A DNA stretch of 19,489 nt, from positions 8,381 through 27,869 of the forward strand of contig QZLH01001397.1 of NCBI GenBank assembly GCA_003833135.1. The letters run 5' to 3'. This DNA comes from Oehlia diaphana. Taxonomy: Eukaryota > Glomeromycota > Glomeromycetes > Glomerales > Glomeraceae. Below the pieces are notes generated by a model. The model was not told the origin of the DNA and made no database searches. It saw only the letters and a program-made list of their open reading frames with translations. The position numbers were made by a program, and so were the translations under genes. This document shows, in pieces, positions 1-8,833 of the stretch (position 1 is the stretch's first letter; every line of letters begins with the position of its first letter).

Positions 1-23
1 CTTAATCAATAAAAAAAGATAAA

Positions 24-74
24 TAACGTTTTTTTTGATTAAATTACACTTTTTAACGTTTTTTCTTGATTAAA
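24..74. repeat. Two direct copies of a ~20-base AT motif
   Basis: TAACGTT followed by a T run, GATT and AAA occurs at about 24-43 and again at about 54-74, offset by about 30 bases. The second copy differs by a C within the T run and one extra base. It abuts the inverted repeat starting at 97 and may belong to the same element. Confidence 0.45.
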
Positions 75-96
75 ATTCGTTAAAAAGAAAAAAGTT

Positions 97-204
97 ATCG
101 GTTAAACGGTCAGTTAAATGGTCAGAAAAATGGTCAGCCAAAATGGTCGGTCAGTCAAAGGCCCTTAACCGGTTATGACCGATTGATAACTGACCGTGAC
201 CGAT
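97..204. repeat. Inverted repeat with GGTCAG iterations
   Basis: The left arm (97-116) and right arm (187-204) are nearly perfect reverse complements: ATCGGT, a short mismatch, then ACGGTCAGTTA on the left, matched by TAACTGACCGT and ACCGAT on the right. Between the arms GGTCAG recurs at 108, 120 and 132 with a 12-base period, then again at 149 after a GGTC at 145. The second half carries the complementary GACCG words (177, 192, 198). The layout suggests a foldback or MITE-like dispersed repeat. No flanking target-site duplication or transposase was identified, so its class is unknown. Confidence 0.6.
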
Positions 205-1083
205 CGTTGCCATCCCTAATTATAAATTTACGGTATACGGCATTTAATTAGTAAAATTCGGGTATCACACTGAAGATCCGCTATATTGTTATATCAAAAT
301 TCGTTATAAGAAGAGTTGACTTTTCTTTTATATTGACTTTTGTATATAAATTTATAAATAATCAATTTTAAAAGTTAAAGGCCGTTGCTGCGTTAGCCTA
401 TAATAATAATTGGTGCTGTTCACAAAATAATAATTGAAACTAAGCTGCTACTACTCAACAAGTTAATAGGCAAAACATGAATAAAAAGGACTTATAACAA
501 CATTTAATGGGTGTCAAACTGTGTAGATTTTCAGATTTGGTGTGTGTTTTCTTTAACTTAATGAACGGTTTCTAATAGTTTATTTTCTTTCTTTTTTTAG
601 ACGGTTCTCTCGTAAAACGCGATATCCTTCTCAACAACTATCATATTAATCATTAAAATAAATGAACTTATCGCTCTATATTAAAGTTTCTTCGTAGTAA
701 AACAAGAGCAAGTATATGATATATTATTTCCGATCGGTTGATAAACATTCTATGATATCTAAACTGATATCCAAAATACATCACCTTAATACATGTTATT
801 AAGGAAAATTTAAAATGATAAGATGAGAATTTGAAAAAAAAACAATAAAGAATTGATCTGCGTTTTAAATTAACGGGATGGATATTAGCCTGATCGTCAT
901 CCCATAATTTTAGATTTATTGATTTAGCATTTTATATCAAAATTAGATAAATTCGAAGTTTAAATTCCACTTTAATGTTGCATAAAATAAGATGAACAAT
1001 GTCATATAAACATGCTTAATCCGACTTTTTTTTTTTAATAAATAAAATATATAATTTTACACGTTCGAGTTTAAATTATACAA

Positions 1084-2705
1084 TTAAATAATCATTTTTT
1101 GTTTATGAAATGCACAATTATTTAGTAGATTTTCTTTTGCTTTTTTAGAAATATTTATTGCAGGGTCTAATTCTAGAAATCTTGGTTCATTCATTAAAGA
1201 AAGACCAGCAATACCAAGATATGTATGCATTACATCTTAAAACATTTAACATTATTAATTTAATTAGTATCAAAATAATAATAAAAGTAAAAATAAAAAT
1301 AAAATAAAAATCAAAGAAATAAAAGAAAAATTAAGAGGAATATTTTTACCTGGATAATTATCAATTAATTTTGCAAATCCACCAAACTTGGCTTGAGTTT
1401 GCATTAAAAAATTGTGATTTTGTTCATAATTAATTAATTCCAATTTATCCAATATCTGTTAATAGAAATTATTTAAAAAATTATTTATTTTTACAAAAAT
1501 AAAAAAATAAAAGACAATTTACCTTCAATGATGCGCCTATCCAAAAAGAATAACAAGTATCAGGTGGTTTATTAGCTCTACCTTGAAAACCAGATTCTTG
1601 ACGTGAAATTAACCAAAAAAGGGTTTTTTCTTTTGAAAGTAATCCCTCGTCCAATTTATTTAGCATATAAAGGGAACTTATGGCACAATAAGTTGATCCT
1701 CCATGCGATTCTTCTCCCGGACCTTGACCAATTCCAAAATCGTATGACTTTTTTTTTTAAAAAAAAATTTATTAATATAACTTAGACTGTACAAAAGGAT
1801 GCAACTAAATATGTACCTGACTATTTTTTATATAATCTATAGCTTTTTCAATATTGATTCCACTAAAATCATTTAAAATATATGATATAACAACTGCACA
1901 ATATAAGAATCTCATATCAGATTCCATACCCTGATAAGTTTGTGTGAAACTAAGCATGCATTTTGAAAACTAATTAATTAAACTAATCTCATTGGTATTT
2001 TTTTTTAAAAAAAAATTTTTTACCTTCCATCATCTTTTTGCAAATATTTTAACGAATTAATTATAGAAGAACGATTTACACGCGATAAATCATCCCCTAA
2101 TATTAATAAAGAAGTTAAAGCAGTATAAGTCATTGCTAAGTTTGCGGCATCAAAAGGCAATCTCGATTCACGCGACTTTAATGAATAAATAATATTTTTT
2201 TTAATATTTTTTTTCTTGAATTTGAATATCGGAAAATTTTATAAAATAGCATTACTTACTCCATTTGGATCAAACGGTAAACCAGAAAATGGAGAACCCC
2301 TAAAACCACAAATTTTCTCATTTATCTCTAAAATATAATAAAATTTTAGTAAATTAATGTTTAAATTAAATAATTCTTAAAATCTAAATTGAATACCAGG
2401 ATTCTTTTCATCGGGTAAAATTTGTTGCGCATAAATCCAATCTATCCATGTTTTTCTTCTTTCTTCTGGAATTTCACTTTCAAGTGCGCCCAAAAGGTCC
2501 AAACCGGAAAGACAAAAAAAAGCCAGTGTCATTCTATATTTAGGACAAGAAAAAAAATTAAAAAAATAATTTTTCTAAAAAAAAAATATTTTGAGCTGAA
2601 ATACCTATTTGTATCATTGCTTGCATATTGTTTTGGAAGTAAAGTTAAACCACGCTTTAAATACGAAATATGTTTGTCGCGAACAAACTCCTTTTCAGTA
2701 GGCAT
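1084..2705 (-). CDS. CDC43: Protein geranylgeranyltransferase type I, beta subunit
   Basis: Catalytic beta subunit of GGTase-I, which attaches geranylgeranyl to the C-terminal CaaX cysteine of Rho/Rac/Cdc42-type GTPases, in the cytosol as a heterodimer with the shared farnesyltransferase alpha subunit. Eight exons join in frame to 357 aa, the usual family length: 2605-2705, 2397-2533, 2260-2327, 2024-2175, 1817-1949, 1523-1747, 1350-1455, 1084-1235. All introns are GT-AG. Family blocks appear in order: AMTYTAL and LGDDLSRVN, DMRFLYCA, QGPGEESHGGSTYC, NKPPDTCYSFW, GGFAKLIDNYPD, HTYLGIAGLSLM. The expected zinc ligands are present: Asp260 and Cys262 in PDTC, and His311 in the HTYLG block. The overall match is to GGTase-I beta (human PGGT1B, yeast Cdc43) rather than to the farnesyl or Rab enzymes. 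The ATG at 2705 opens a normal N-terminus. The gene is divergent from the BTB-TLDc gene, 284 bases away. Confidence 0.93.
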
Positions 2706-2825
2706 TTTTTTTTTTTTTACGTTGAAAGTAGTTGAAAGTAGATAACTTTAATCACCTAACAGATGATCTATAAATTTGAGTAAACATTAGATTTAAATTA
2801 TATTATATATAGAATTTTTCTAACT

Positions 2826-2869
2826 ATCACCGGGGTGATGAATAAATATATTAGGTCGGACCCGTCGGG
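2826..2869. promoter_or_regulatory. Two GC-rich dyads in a divergent promoter
   Basis: In the 284-base gap between the divergent geranylgeranyltransferase and BTB-TLDc genes, ATCACC and GGTGAT flank a GG centre (2826-2839), a perfect 14-base dyad. CCCGTCGGG at 2861-2869 is a second dyad 21 bases on. Both stand out from the surrounding AT-rich DNA. They could be binding sites for dimeric factors; zinc-cluster proteins often bind CGG/CCG dyads. This is inference only. Confidence 0.35.
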
Positions 2870-2989
2870 AGCGAGATTTGTTAAAATTAGAATTAGTGTA
2901 CACTGAGTATCAGCTGATCAGAGAATTTGGAATTTGGTAAATGATGATTTTTCTTTCAAAAAAAACAGGAAATATTTTTTTTTCTCGTA

Positions 2990-4611
2990 ATGCCACCTTC
3001 AAAGTTATATCCAAAATTGTCAAAAGATTTGGAGAATCTTTTAGAGAGTGGATATAATCATGATGTCATTATACAAATAGGCGAAGAATCAAATGAAATT
3101 AAAGAATTTAAAGTACATTCATTATTATTAGGAACGAGATCTTTATATTTTCGTTCTGCATTATCGAATCATTGGGCAATTAAAAAAGATGGAATGATTA
3201 CCTTTAAAAAACCGAATATTTCTCCAAAAATATTTGAAATAATTATTAGGTAGGCGTAGTTATAACCATAATGCCTATTATTTTCTTGAATATTTATTGA
3301 TTTTTCATTTTTTTTTTCATACATAATTAAAGATATATATATACAGGAGAAATTGATTTAGAACAACAAGAAAATACAGAAATTATAAAAATACTAGTGG
3401 CATCAGATGAATTAATATTAGAAGAATTAATTGAGCATATACAGGAATATTTAATTAATGAACAATCATCGTGGTTACAAGAAAATGTTTTATATGTTTT
3501 ACGTAAATTATTAGGACAAGAAACTTGTAAAGAATTACGCAACCATTGTTTAGAAATAATTTGTCGTGATCCTCAAATTATTTTTGATCCAAGAATTTTT
3601 GATTTATTAGACAAAAATATTCTATTGATGTTAATTACTAGAGATGATCTTGCTATTGATGAAATTAAAATTTGGCAAAGATTAATTCAATGGGGTTGTA
3701 CTAGGATTTCTTTTCCACCACCTATACCTTCATCATATTCTTCGTCTACGACAACTATGACAATAAAATATAATTTAAAGAATTGGACTTCAACAGAATT
3801 TGAATCATTAAAAGATATTCTTGCGGATTTTATTCCTCTAATTAGATTTTTTCACATATCACGGGATGATTTTCATCAACATATTTATCCTTTTAGAAAG
3901 ATTTTACCAAAAACTCTTAAACAAGATTTAATTTCTTATTACGTTGCGTCAACTTATAAACCAATCTCAAAAATTCTATCACCTAGGGTACCGGCATTTG
4001 ATTCAATAATTATATCTTACAAGCATGCTATATTAATTGAAAAATGGATAAGTAAAAAAGATGATGATGATATATTGCCTTCATTTCGCTTTACATCTTT
4101 AACATCAGCTCCTACTTTTTCTTTTTATCCTTCTTCAAGTCAAAATCAAAATCAAAAATTACATTATGAATGGCATCTTTTATATAGGGCAAGCAGAGAT
4201 GATTTTTCTGCTGAATCATTTCATGCAAAATGTGATAATCAAGGAGCATGTGTTGTGGCAATTAAAGTTAAAGATCAATCAATTATTTTGGGTGGTTATA
4301 ATCCTATAGGATGGTTTTCAAGTAGTGGATCACCATCTTCAACTGATTCTAGTTTTATTTATTATTTAGATTTAAACATGTTTCCTTTAAATTTCAAATT
4401 AAGTAGAGTTTTACCAAATAAAACTTATCAAGCTATTTACCAATCTTCAAAATATGGTCCAATATTTGGAGCAGCTGAACTTTGTATCTATAGTAATTGT
4501 GACAAAGTTAAGGGTTCAAAGTGTTTAACTCATAATATTTACGAACAAAACATTTTATTTGGTGAATTTTGTGTTGAGGATTATGAGGTGTTTAAAGTAA
4601 ATGTGGATTAA
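2990..4611 (+). CDS. BTB/BACK/TLDc domain protein
   Basis: Two exons, 2990-3249 and 3333-4611, join in frame through a GT-AG intron (acceptor AAAG before 3333, giving RYIYTGEIDL across the junction) to make 512 aa. Residues about 15-125 form a BTB/POZ domain with the typical HDVIIQIG, FKVHSLLL...S.YF, and IIRYIYTGEIDL segments. Residues about 130-250 are a helical BACK-like region. Residues about 300-508 are a TLDc domain with LLYRASRDDFSAESFH, CDNQGACVVAIKV, ILGGYNPIGW and a GPIFGAAEL block near the end. BTB domains dimerise and often recruit cullin-3. TLDc domains are known for oxidative-stress roles and V-ATPase binding. Combined BTB-TLDc proteins are strongly expanded in arbuscular mycorrhizal fungi, but their substrates are unknown. 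A cullin adaptor role is inference. The only extra insertions seen are Ser- and Asp-rich loops around residues 230 and 335. Confidence 0.93.
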
Positions 4612-5345
4612 GTTTGTTTCATGAAATATAAGTGAAGTATATTGATTTGCAAAGAAAATATTAAAAGATAATTATTATTTCAATTAGTATAAATTTGTAT
4701 TGTTATATTATTATTTCAGCAATTTATTATCAGATTGTATAAAAAATCTTTGTAGCCTAATTTTTTTTTTTTTTTATAATGAACTTTTTAATCAGAGAAA
4801 CTTTTTTTGAAATTATGTTTAATGTTTTCTTTGATGAAGCATTAATTCTACTGGAGACAATAATTTTTCCAGAATTTAGTTTGTCTTGAAAAATAATTTA
4901 TATACCAAATTTTAAAAAGTTGATCTTTTTTTCTTATTTCTAAGCATTCGATCATTGAAAAGAATAAAGAAATGAACATAATTGCTCTATACCCTTTCAA
5001 ATTGTAAAAGAGACTTCAGATTATCAAACTTCATAGTCATATAGGATTCAATATTTTATTAATATTTTCGTTAAAAAAGATTGTCTAAAGCAAAAAATTT
5101 ATTCATAGTATCAAGTATTGACCAAACAAAATTTATCTTAGTTTTATTCAATTGACTATACGAGTATTAAAAATCTTTAGATGAATAATTTATTTCTAGT
5201 GTAGACTCTATGAAAATGAACATGATAATAATTACATTGACCGAATTCTTTTAAAAAATGCTTAAAGTTATTATAATACAAAATTAAAACTAAATTTTTA
5301 TTCTATAATATATTGCACATATTGAAGAAAGGATTGCTATCCTAA
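4612..5345. other. Convergent intergenic gap, nothing found
   Basis: About 730 bases between the convergent BTB-TLDc and EEIG1-like genes. It is AT-rich with long T runs (around 4760) that would suit 3' ends and poly(A) sites of both genes. I see no open frame, RNA gene or repeat worth naming. Confidence 0.6.
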
Positions 5346-6593
5346 TTAAAAGAAAGCGCTATGGTCGGATTTATTGTCATCTATAACATCATCTATGCGT
5401 AAAACAGCTGTTCCCATAAAAATTTCGTCTATGACATCTGTAGGTGATTTGTCACCAACTTTACGAAGGAAAGAATTCGCAACTAACGATGAAGTGGTAG
5501 GTCTTATTTGAGATGCTTGTGAATATGCTGACCTCTACAAATGTGAAATTAAGCTTAAAATTCGTATTAACATAATATTAAATCGAACGAAATATTTATT
5601 AAATACTTACAAGAGAGGTAGCTGAACGAGATCGTGCCATATAATGTATTCCGAAATTTTGCCTGAATTTAACTTTAAATAATTTCGAATCTCATTGAGA
5701 ATAAAATAACATTTAGAAAGAAAACATACTAAATATATATTGAAATGAACTAACTTGATCTTTCATCATCTTGGCGTTCAGTACGTTCTGATATTATTCC
5801 CGCAATACCTCCAAACATTTGCGTTTTCTTGAGAGGTGGTCTATTTAATTTAATAAATTTACACGTTTTAAATACCGCATATACTGGATTCCAAATGAAA
5901 TTAAAAATAAAAATTAACCGACAACTTACACTTTAAAAGCAATATTTTCAGAAGTTTGTTTCATATTAATTGTCAACTAAAAACAAAATAAAATATGACT
6001 AATTATGTTAACTATATAAATTAATAGATTTACAAATATGATGTGCAAAATATTTACTTTAAGAGTGGAATTGATTTTGCTATCCTGCAGCAAATATCTT
6101 CGAGTCATAGAATTCAATCCAACATATTCTGAGATATTTAATAATAACTTCCCAATATTATTTACTTCTCTTCCTCCATTTAATTCCTAAAGGTTAGACA
6201 AATTGTAAATATAAATTTTAAACAAAATCAATGGTTCCGGTAAAAATATACCTGTTTTACTTTTATGCTTAGCTCACAAGGCACTAAAACACCATCTTTG
6301 CCAATAACAATCTGTACTGAATTATGTAACTTATAACGCCAGACAATAGAATGATATTTAATTAAAGCCCTAAAATTTATCAGAATCTAGATAAATATTA
6401 TATTTAGAAAATAAGATAAAAATATATATACATACCGTTCAGTTATACCATTTGTTTTTTTTCCATTTTTCAATTTCCATTTTATATAATATAGACCAGC
6501 TACCAATGGTACATTTGCTAATTCTTCTATAAGAATTTCTAGTTCAAATTGCACTTTTCTGTTTCTAGGAATGACAAACGATGAAAGTGACAT
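5346..6593 (-). CDS. EEIG1/FAM102-type NT-C2 domain protein
   Basis: Seven exons join in frame to 262 aa: 6436-6593, 6252-6369, 6058-6186, 5930-5976, 5755-5840, 5611-5672, 5346-5534. Residues about 9-150 match the NT-C2 domain of EEIG1/EHBP1 proteins: a beta-rich start (VQFELEILIEELANVPLVAG), a W-containing strand with basic residues, PCELSIKVK, and a GKLLLNISEYVG block as in human FAM102A. The C-terminal part is fungal in style: PPLKKTQMFGG, then NFGIHYMARSRSATSL (residues 185-200), then a tail with SPTDVIDEIF. NT-C2 domains are thought to bind membranes or link membranes to the actin cytoskeleton; the role of this fungal member is not known to me. The sixth exon could start at 5672 (AAAG acceptor, used here) or elsewhere, but only this choice keeps the frame into MARSRS. 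The ATG at 6593 is the only start that fits. Confidence 0.88.
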
Positions 6594-7118
6594 CGGTTAA
6601 AATTGATATTTAAAAATGAACAAGAAATATACTTTATATAGCGAAAACTTACAAATTCCGATGTTTTTCTTTAATCTGTACGTTAATTAATTTCCTATTT
6701 ATAACTTACATCCTATTTATCCAAATTTGTAGAATGAATTATTACCTAATTTACCTAATGCAGAATCACCATACGCGTAACACATAAAAAAACACACGAA
6801 CGAACTATTAAGTACGAAATTAGCTTTTATCTACGATGTTTCTACGATGTTTCAATGTGTTTAGGGTGTGTTTCCACATTTTACACGTGGTAAAGCCAAG
6901 TATTTTAACACGAGAATAGGGCAATTTTGCATTTATGACTCAATTTACAAGTAATTATTTCTTATTCAAATTAGCTGAACCAGAATTTCCAATACTTTTC
7001 ACATAGGCTTGTCAATAATAATAGACCGAAATGTAATTCGATTTTTGTAAAAGTAAGTCTATCTTATTAATGTCGTTTTTTCATGCCTTAATTAATTCCC
7101 CTTGTTCATATTAACTAG
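6594..7118. other. Divergent intergenic/promoter region
   Basis: About 525 bases between the EEIG1-like start (minus strand) and the first well-supported exon of the E2 gene (plus strand). It contains a short tandem duplication of a CTACGATGTTT word (about 6831-6853), a palindromic CACGTG E-box at 6884-6889, and a candidate first exon for the E2 gene at 6836. No other gene is seen. Confidence 0.5.
6836..6865 (+). CDS. Candidate first exon of BCKDH E2 (targeting peptide)
   Basis: The downstream exon starting at 7119 has no in-frame ATG, and an in-frame TAG lies directly at its acceptor, so the start codon must be in an upstream exon. The ATG at 6836 opens MFLRCFNVFR, hydrophobic with spaced arginines and no acidic residue, as in mitochondrial presequences. 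A donor GTGTGT follows in phase 0, which matches the 7119 acceptor. A second in-phase donor (GTAAAG, after CACGTG, intron from 6890) would lengthen the exon. The implied intron of about 230-250 bases is longer than its neighbours here, so this remains a guess. Confidence 0.3.
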
Positions 7119-8673
7119 TCACGTTCATCTTCCTTATCGACAAAACTTGAGTTACTTACAAATCCATATTTAAAAAATTTCAATCCAACTTATTATGTTC
7201 GTGATCTTCACACTTCATATCCAAATAATGCAGTGGTTCCTTTCTTATTGGCGGATATTGGTGAAGGTATAACGGAATGTGAAGTAGTTCAATGGTTGGT
7301 ATATTTATTAGAAATCATTATTAATTTTTCTAGTCTACTGATTTTTGTTTTTTATCAGGTTTATTCAACCAGGTGATAACATTTCAGAATTTGACAAAAT
7401 TTGTGAAGTTCAGTCGGACAAGGCTTCAGTAGAGATCACATCACGTTATACAGGCGTCATCAAGAAATTACATTATAATGTTGGTGAAATGGCAAAAGTT
7501 GGAAACCCAATTGTTGACATAGAAACTGATAGTTCCAATGAGCTGGAGTCAAGTGTAATCAATTCAGAAGTTTCACCGCCATCACCATCAGCGCAAGTTC
7601 AATCAATCAATATAACAGAGCCTTTAATTAGCGGTGAAAAAACTCACACCTTGGCAACTCCAGCTGTTAGACGTGTTGCACGTGAGCATAACATTGATAT
7701 TAGCAATATAAAAGGAACTGGAAAAAATGGGCGCATAACAAAAGAAGATATTCTGAATTATGTAGCGGCAGGAAAGGAAGCTCAGCCTTCGAAAGAAAGT
7801 AATTATGTTTTAATTCATGTACATGATATTTTGAAACATATTCTCTTTTGTTAACATAGTTTTATCAATTATTTCATAAAACAATTGCGAAAACCACCCA
7901 CCCCTTATATTGAAGTTGTCGAAGATAAGCTCGTTCCATTATCATTTATTCAAAAATCAATGTTTAAGACAATGTCACGTTCATTAAAAATCCCGCATTT
8001 TGGATATTCGGATGAATATATATTGGATGATATAATTGCTTCTCGCAATTTAATTAATGATTATATTGCTAAAAATAATCAATTTTCCTTCAACAAAATA
8101 TCTTTTATGCCAATTTTCATTAAATCTTTTTCTGTTGCATTAAAAAAGTTTCCAATTCTTAATGCTTGTGTTATTGATGATGATGACGCAAATACGGCAA
8201 AACTAAAATTTCGTAGATCACATAATATCGGTATTGCTATGGATACACCCGGAGGTCTTGTAGTACCAAATATAAAAAATGTACAAGCAAAATCTATTTT
8301 TGAAATTGCAAGTGATATACGAAGATTACAAGAAGCAAGAAAAAAGAATGCAATTCCTCCAAATGATTTTCAAGAAGGAACTATAACTTTATCAAATATT
8401 GGAAACATTGGGGGAACTTCTCTTTCTCCTGTTATCGTTTCTTCAGAGGTATGTATTGCAGCAATCGGTAAATTGCAAAAAGTACCACGTTTTGAAGACG
8501 TTAAGGATGAAGTGACAGGACAATTAGTTGAAAAAGTAGTTGGAAAGCATGTCATCCCTGTCAGTTTTAGTGCAGATCATCGTGTAATAGATGGAGCTAC
8601 CGTAGCTAGATTTTCTCAGGAATGGAAAAATCTTTTGGAAAATCCCATTTTACTTTCTGCGGAATTAAAATAA
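7119..8673 (+). CDS. DBT: Lipoamide acyltransferase (E2) of branched-chain 2-oxoacid dehydrogenase
   Basis: Core subunit of the mitochondrial BCKDH complex, which transfers branched acyl groups from E1 via lipoyl-lysine to CoA in valine, leucine and isoleucine breakdown. Exon 7119-7294 encodes a presequence-like stretch (YYVRDLHTSYP) and the start of the lipoyl domain (LADIGEGITECEVVQW). It splices by a GTTGGT donor to 7359. The lipoyl-lysine motif is EVQSDKASVEITSRY. A peripheral-subunit binding domain follows (TLATPAVRRVAREHNI...GTGKNGRITKEDIL, about 7650-7770). The catalytic domain runs from about 7885 to 8671, with LKIPHFGY, SHNIGIAMDTPGGLVVPNIKN, TLSNIGNIGGT and the active-site motif SADHRVIDGA. 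The sequence is closest to animal and fungal DBT rather than pyruvate or oxoglutarate E2. The linker at 7799-7884 has an in-frame TAA (7852) with no clean splice solution, and the first exon is uncertain. Confidence 0.85.
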
Positions 8674-8833
8674 GTAGTTTCATAATTACATTTCATGGAA
8701 TAAGAGAGATAAACGAAGTTCTAAAAAAAAGTAAACAATTTGATCTAATTTGACAGAATAATTTATTATATTGTATACCATTAAAAAAAATGAGTAGATA
8801 AAGCTTACTCTTTTAGTTAAAAGTTTAAATAAA

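Larger units (their letters stand above)
1..1083. other. Intergenic left flank, no gene seen
   Basis: About 1.08 kb of AT-rich DNA before the 3' end of the geranylgeranyltransferase gene. I see no open frame resembling a known protein on either strand. It holds two near-identical direct copies of a T-rich motif at the left edge (about 24-43 and 54-74), a GGTCAG-rich inverted repeat (97-204), and a small hairpin-capable sequence at 875-903 (GGGATG/CATCCC arms). A pyrimidine tract ending in AG near 585-600 resembles a splice acceptor, but no coding exon follows it. Confidence 0.6.

Noticed and set aside
108..154. GGTCAG iterations considered as a CRISPR array
   Set aside because: The repeats are only 6 bases with 6-base spacers, there are no cas genes, and the context is a eukaryotic genome.
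585..640. Splice-acceptor-like pyrimidine tract with AG
   Set aside because: No open frame or donor pairs with it, and T-rich tracts are common in this DNA.
2422..2745. Plus-strand 107-codon open frame
   Set aside because: It is antisense to exons 1 and 2 of the geranylgeranyltransferase gene and has no recognisable protein content.
3327..3542. Minus-strand 71-codon open frame
   Set aside because: It is antisense to the BTB exon and its content is the mirror of the biased codons of the real gene.
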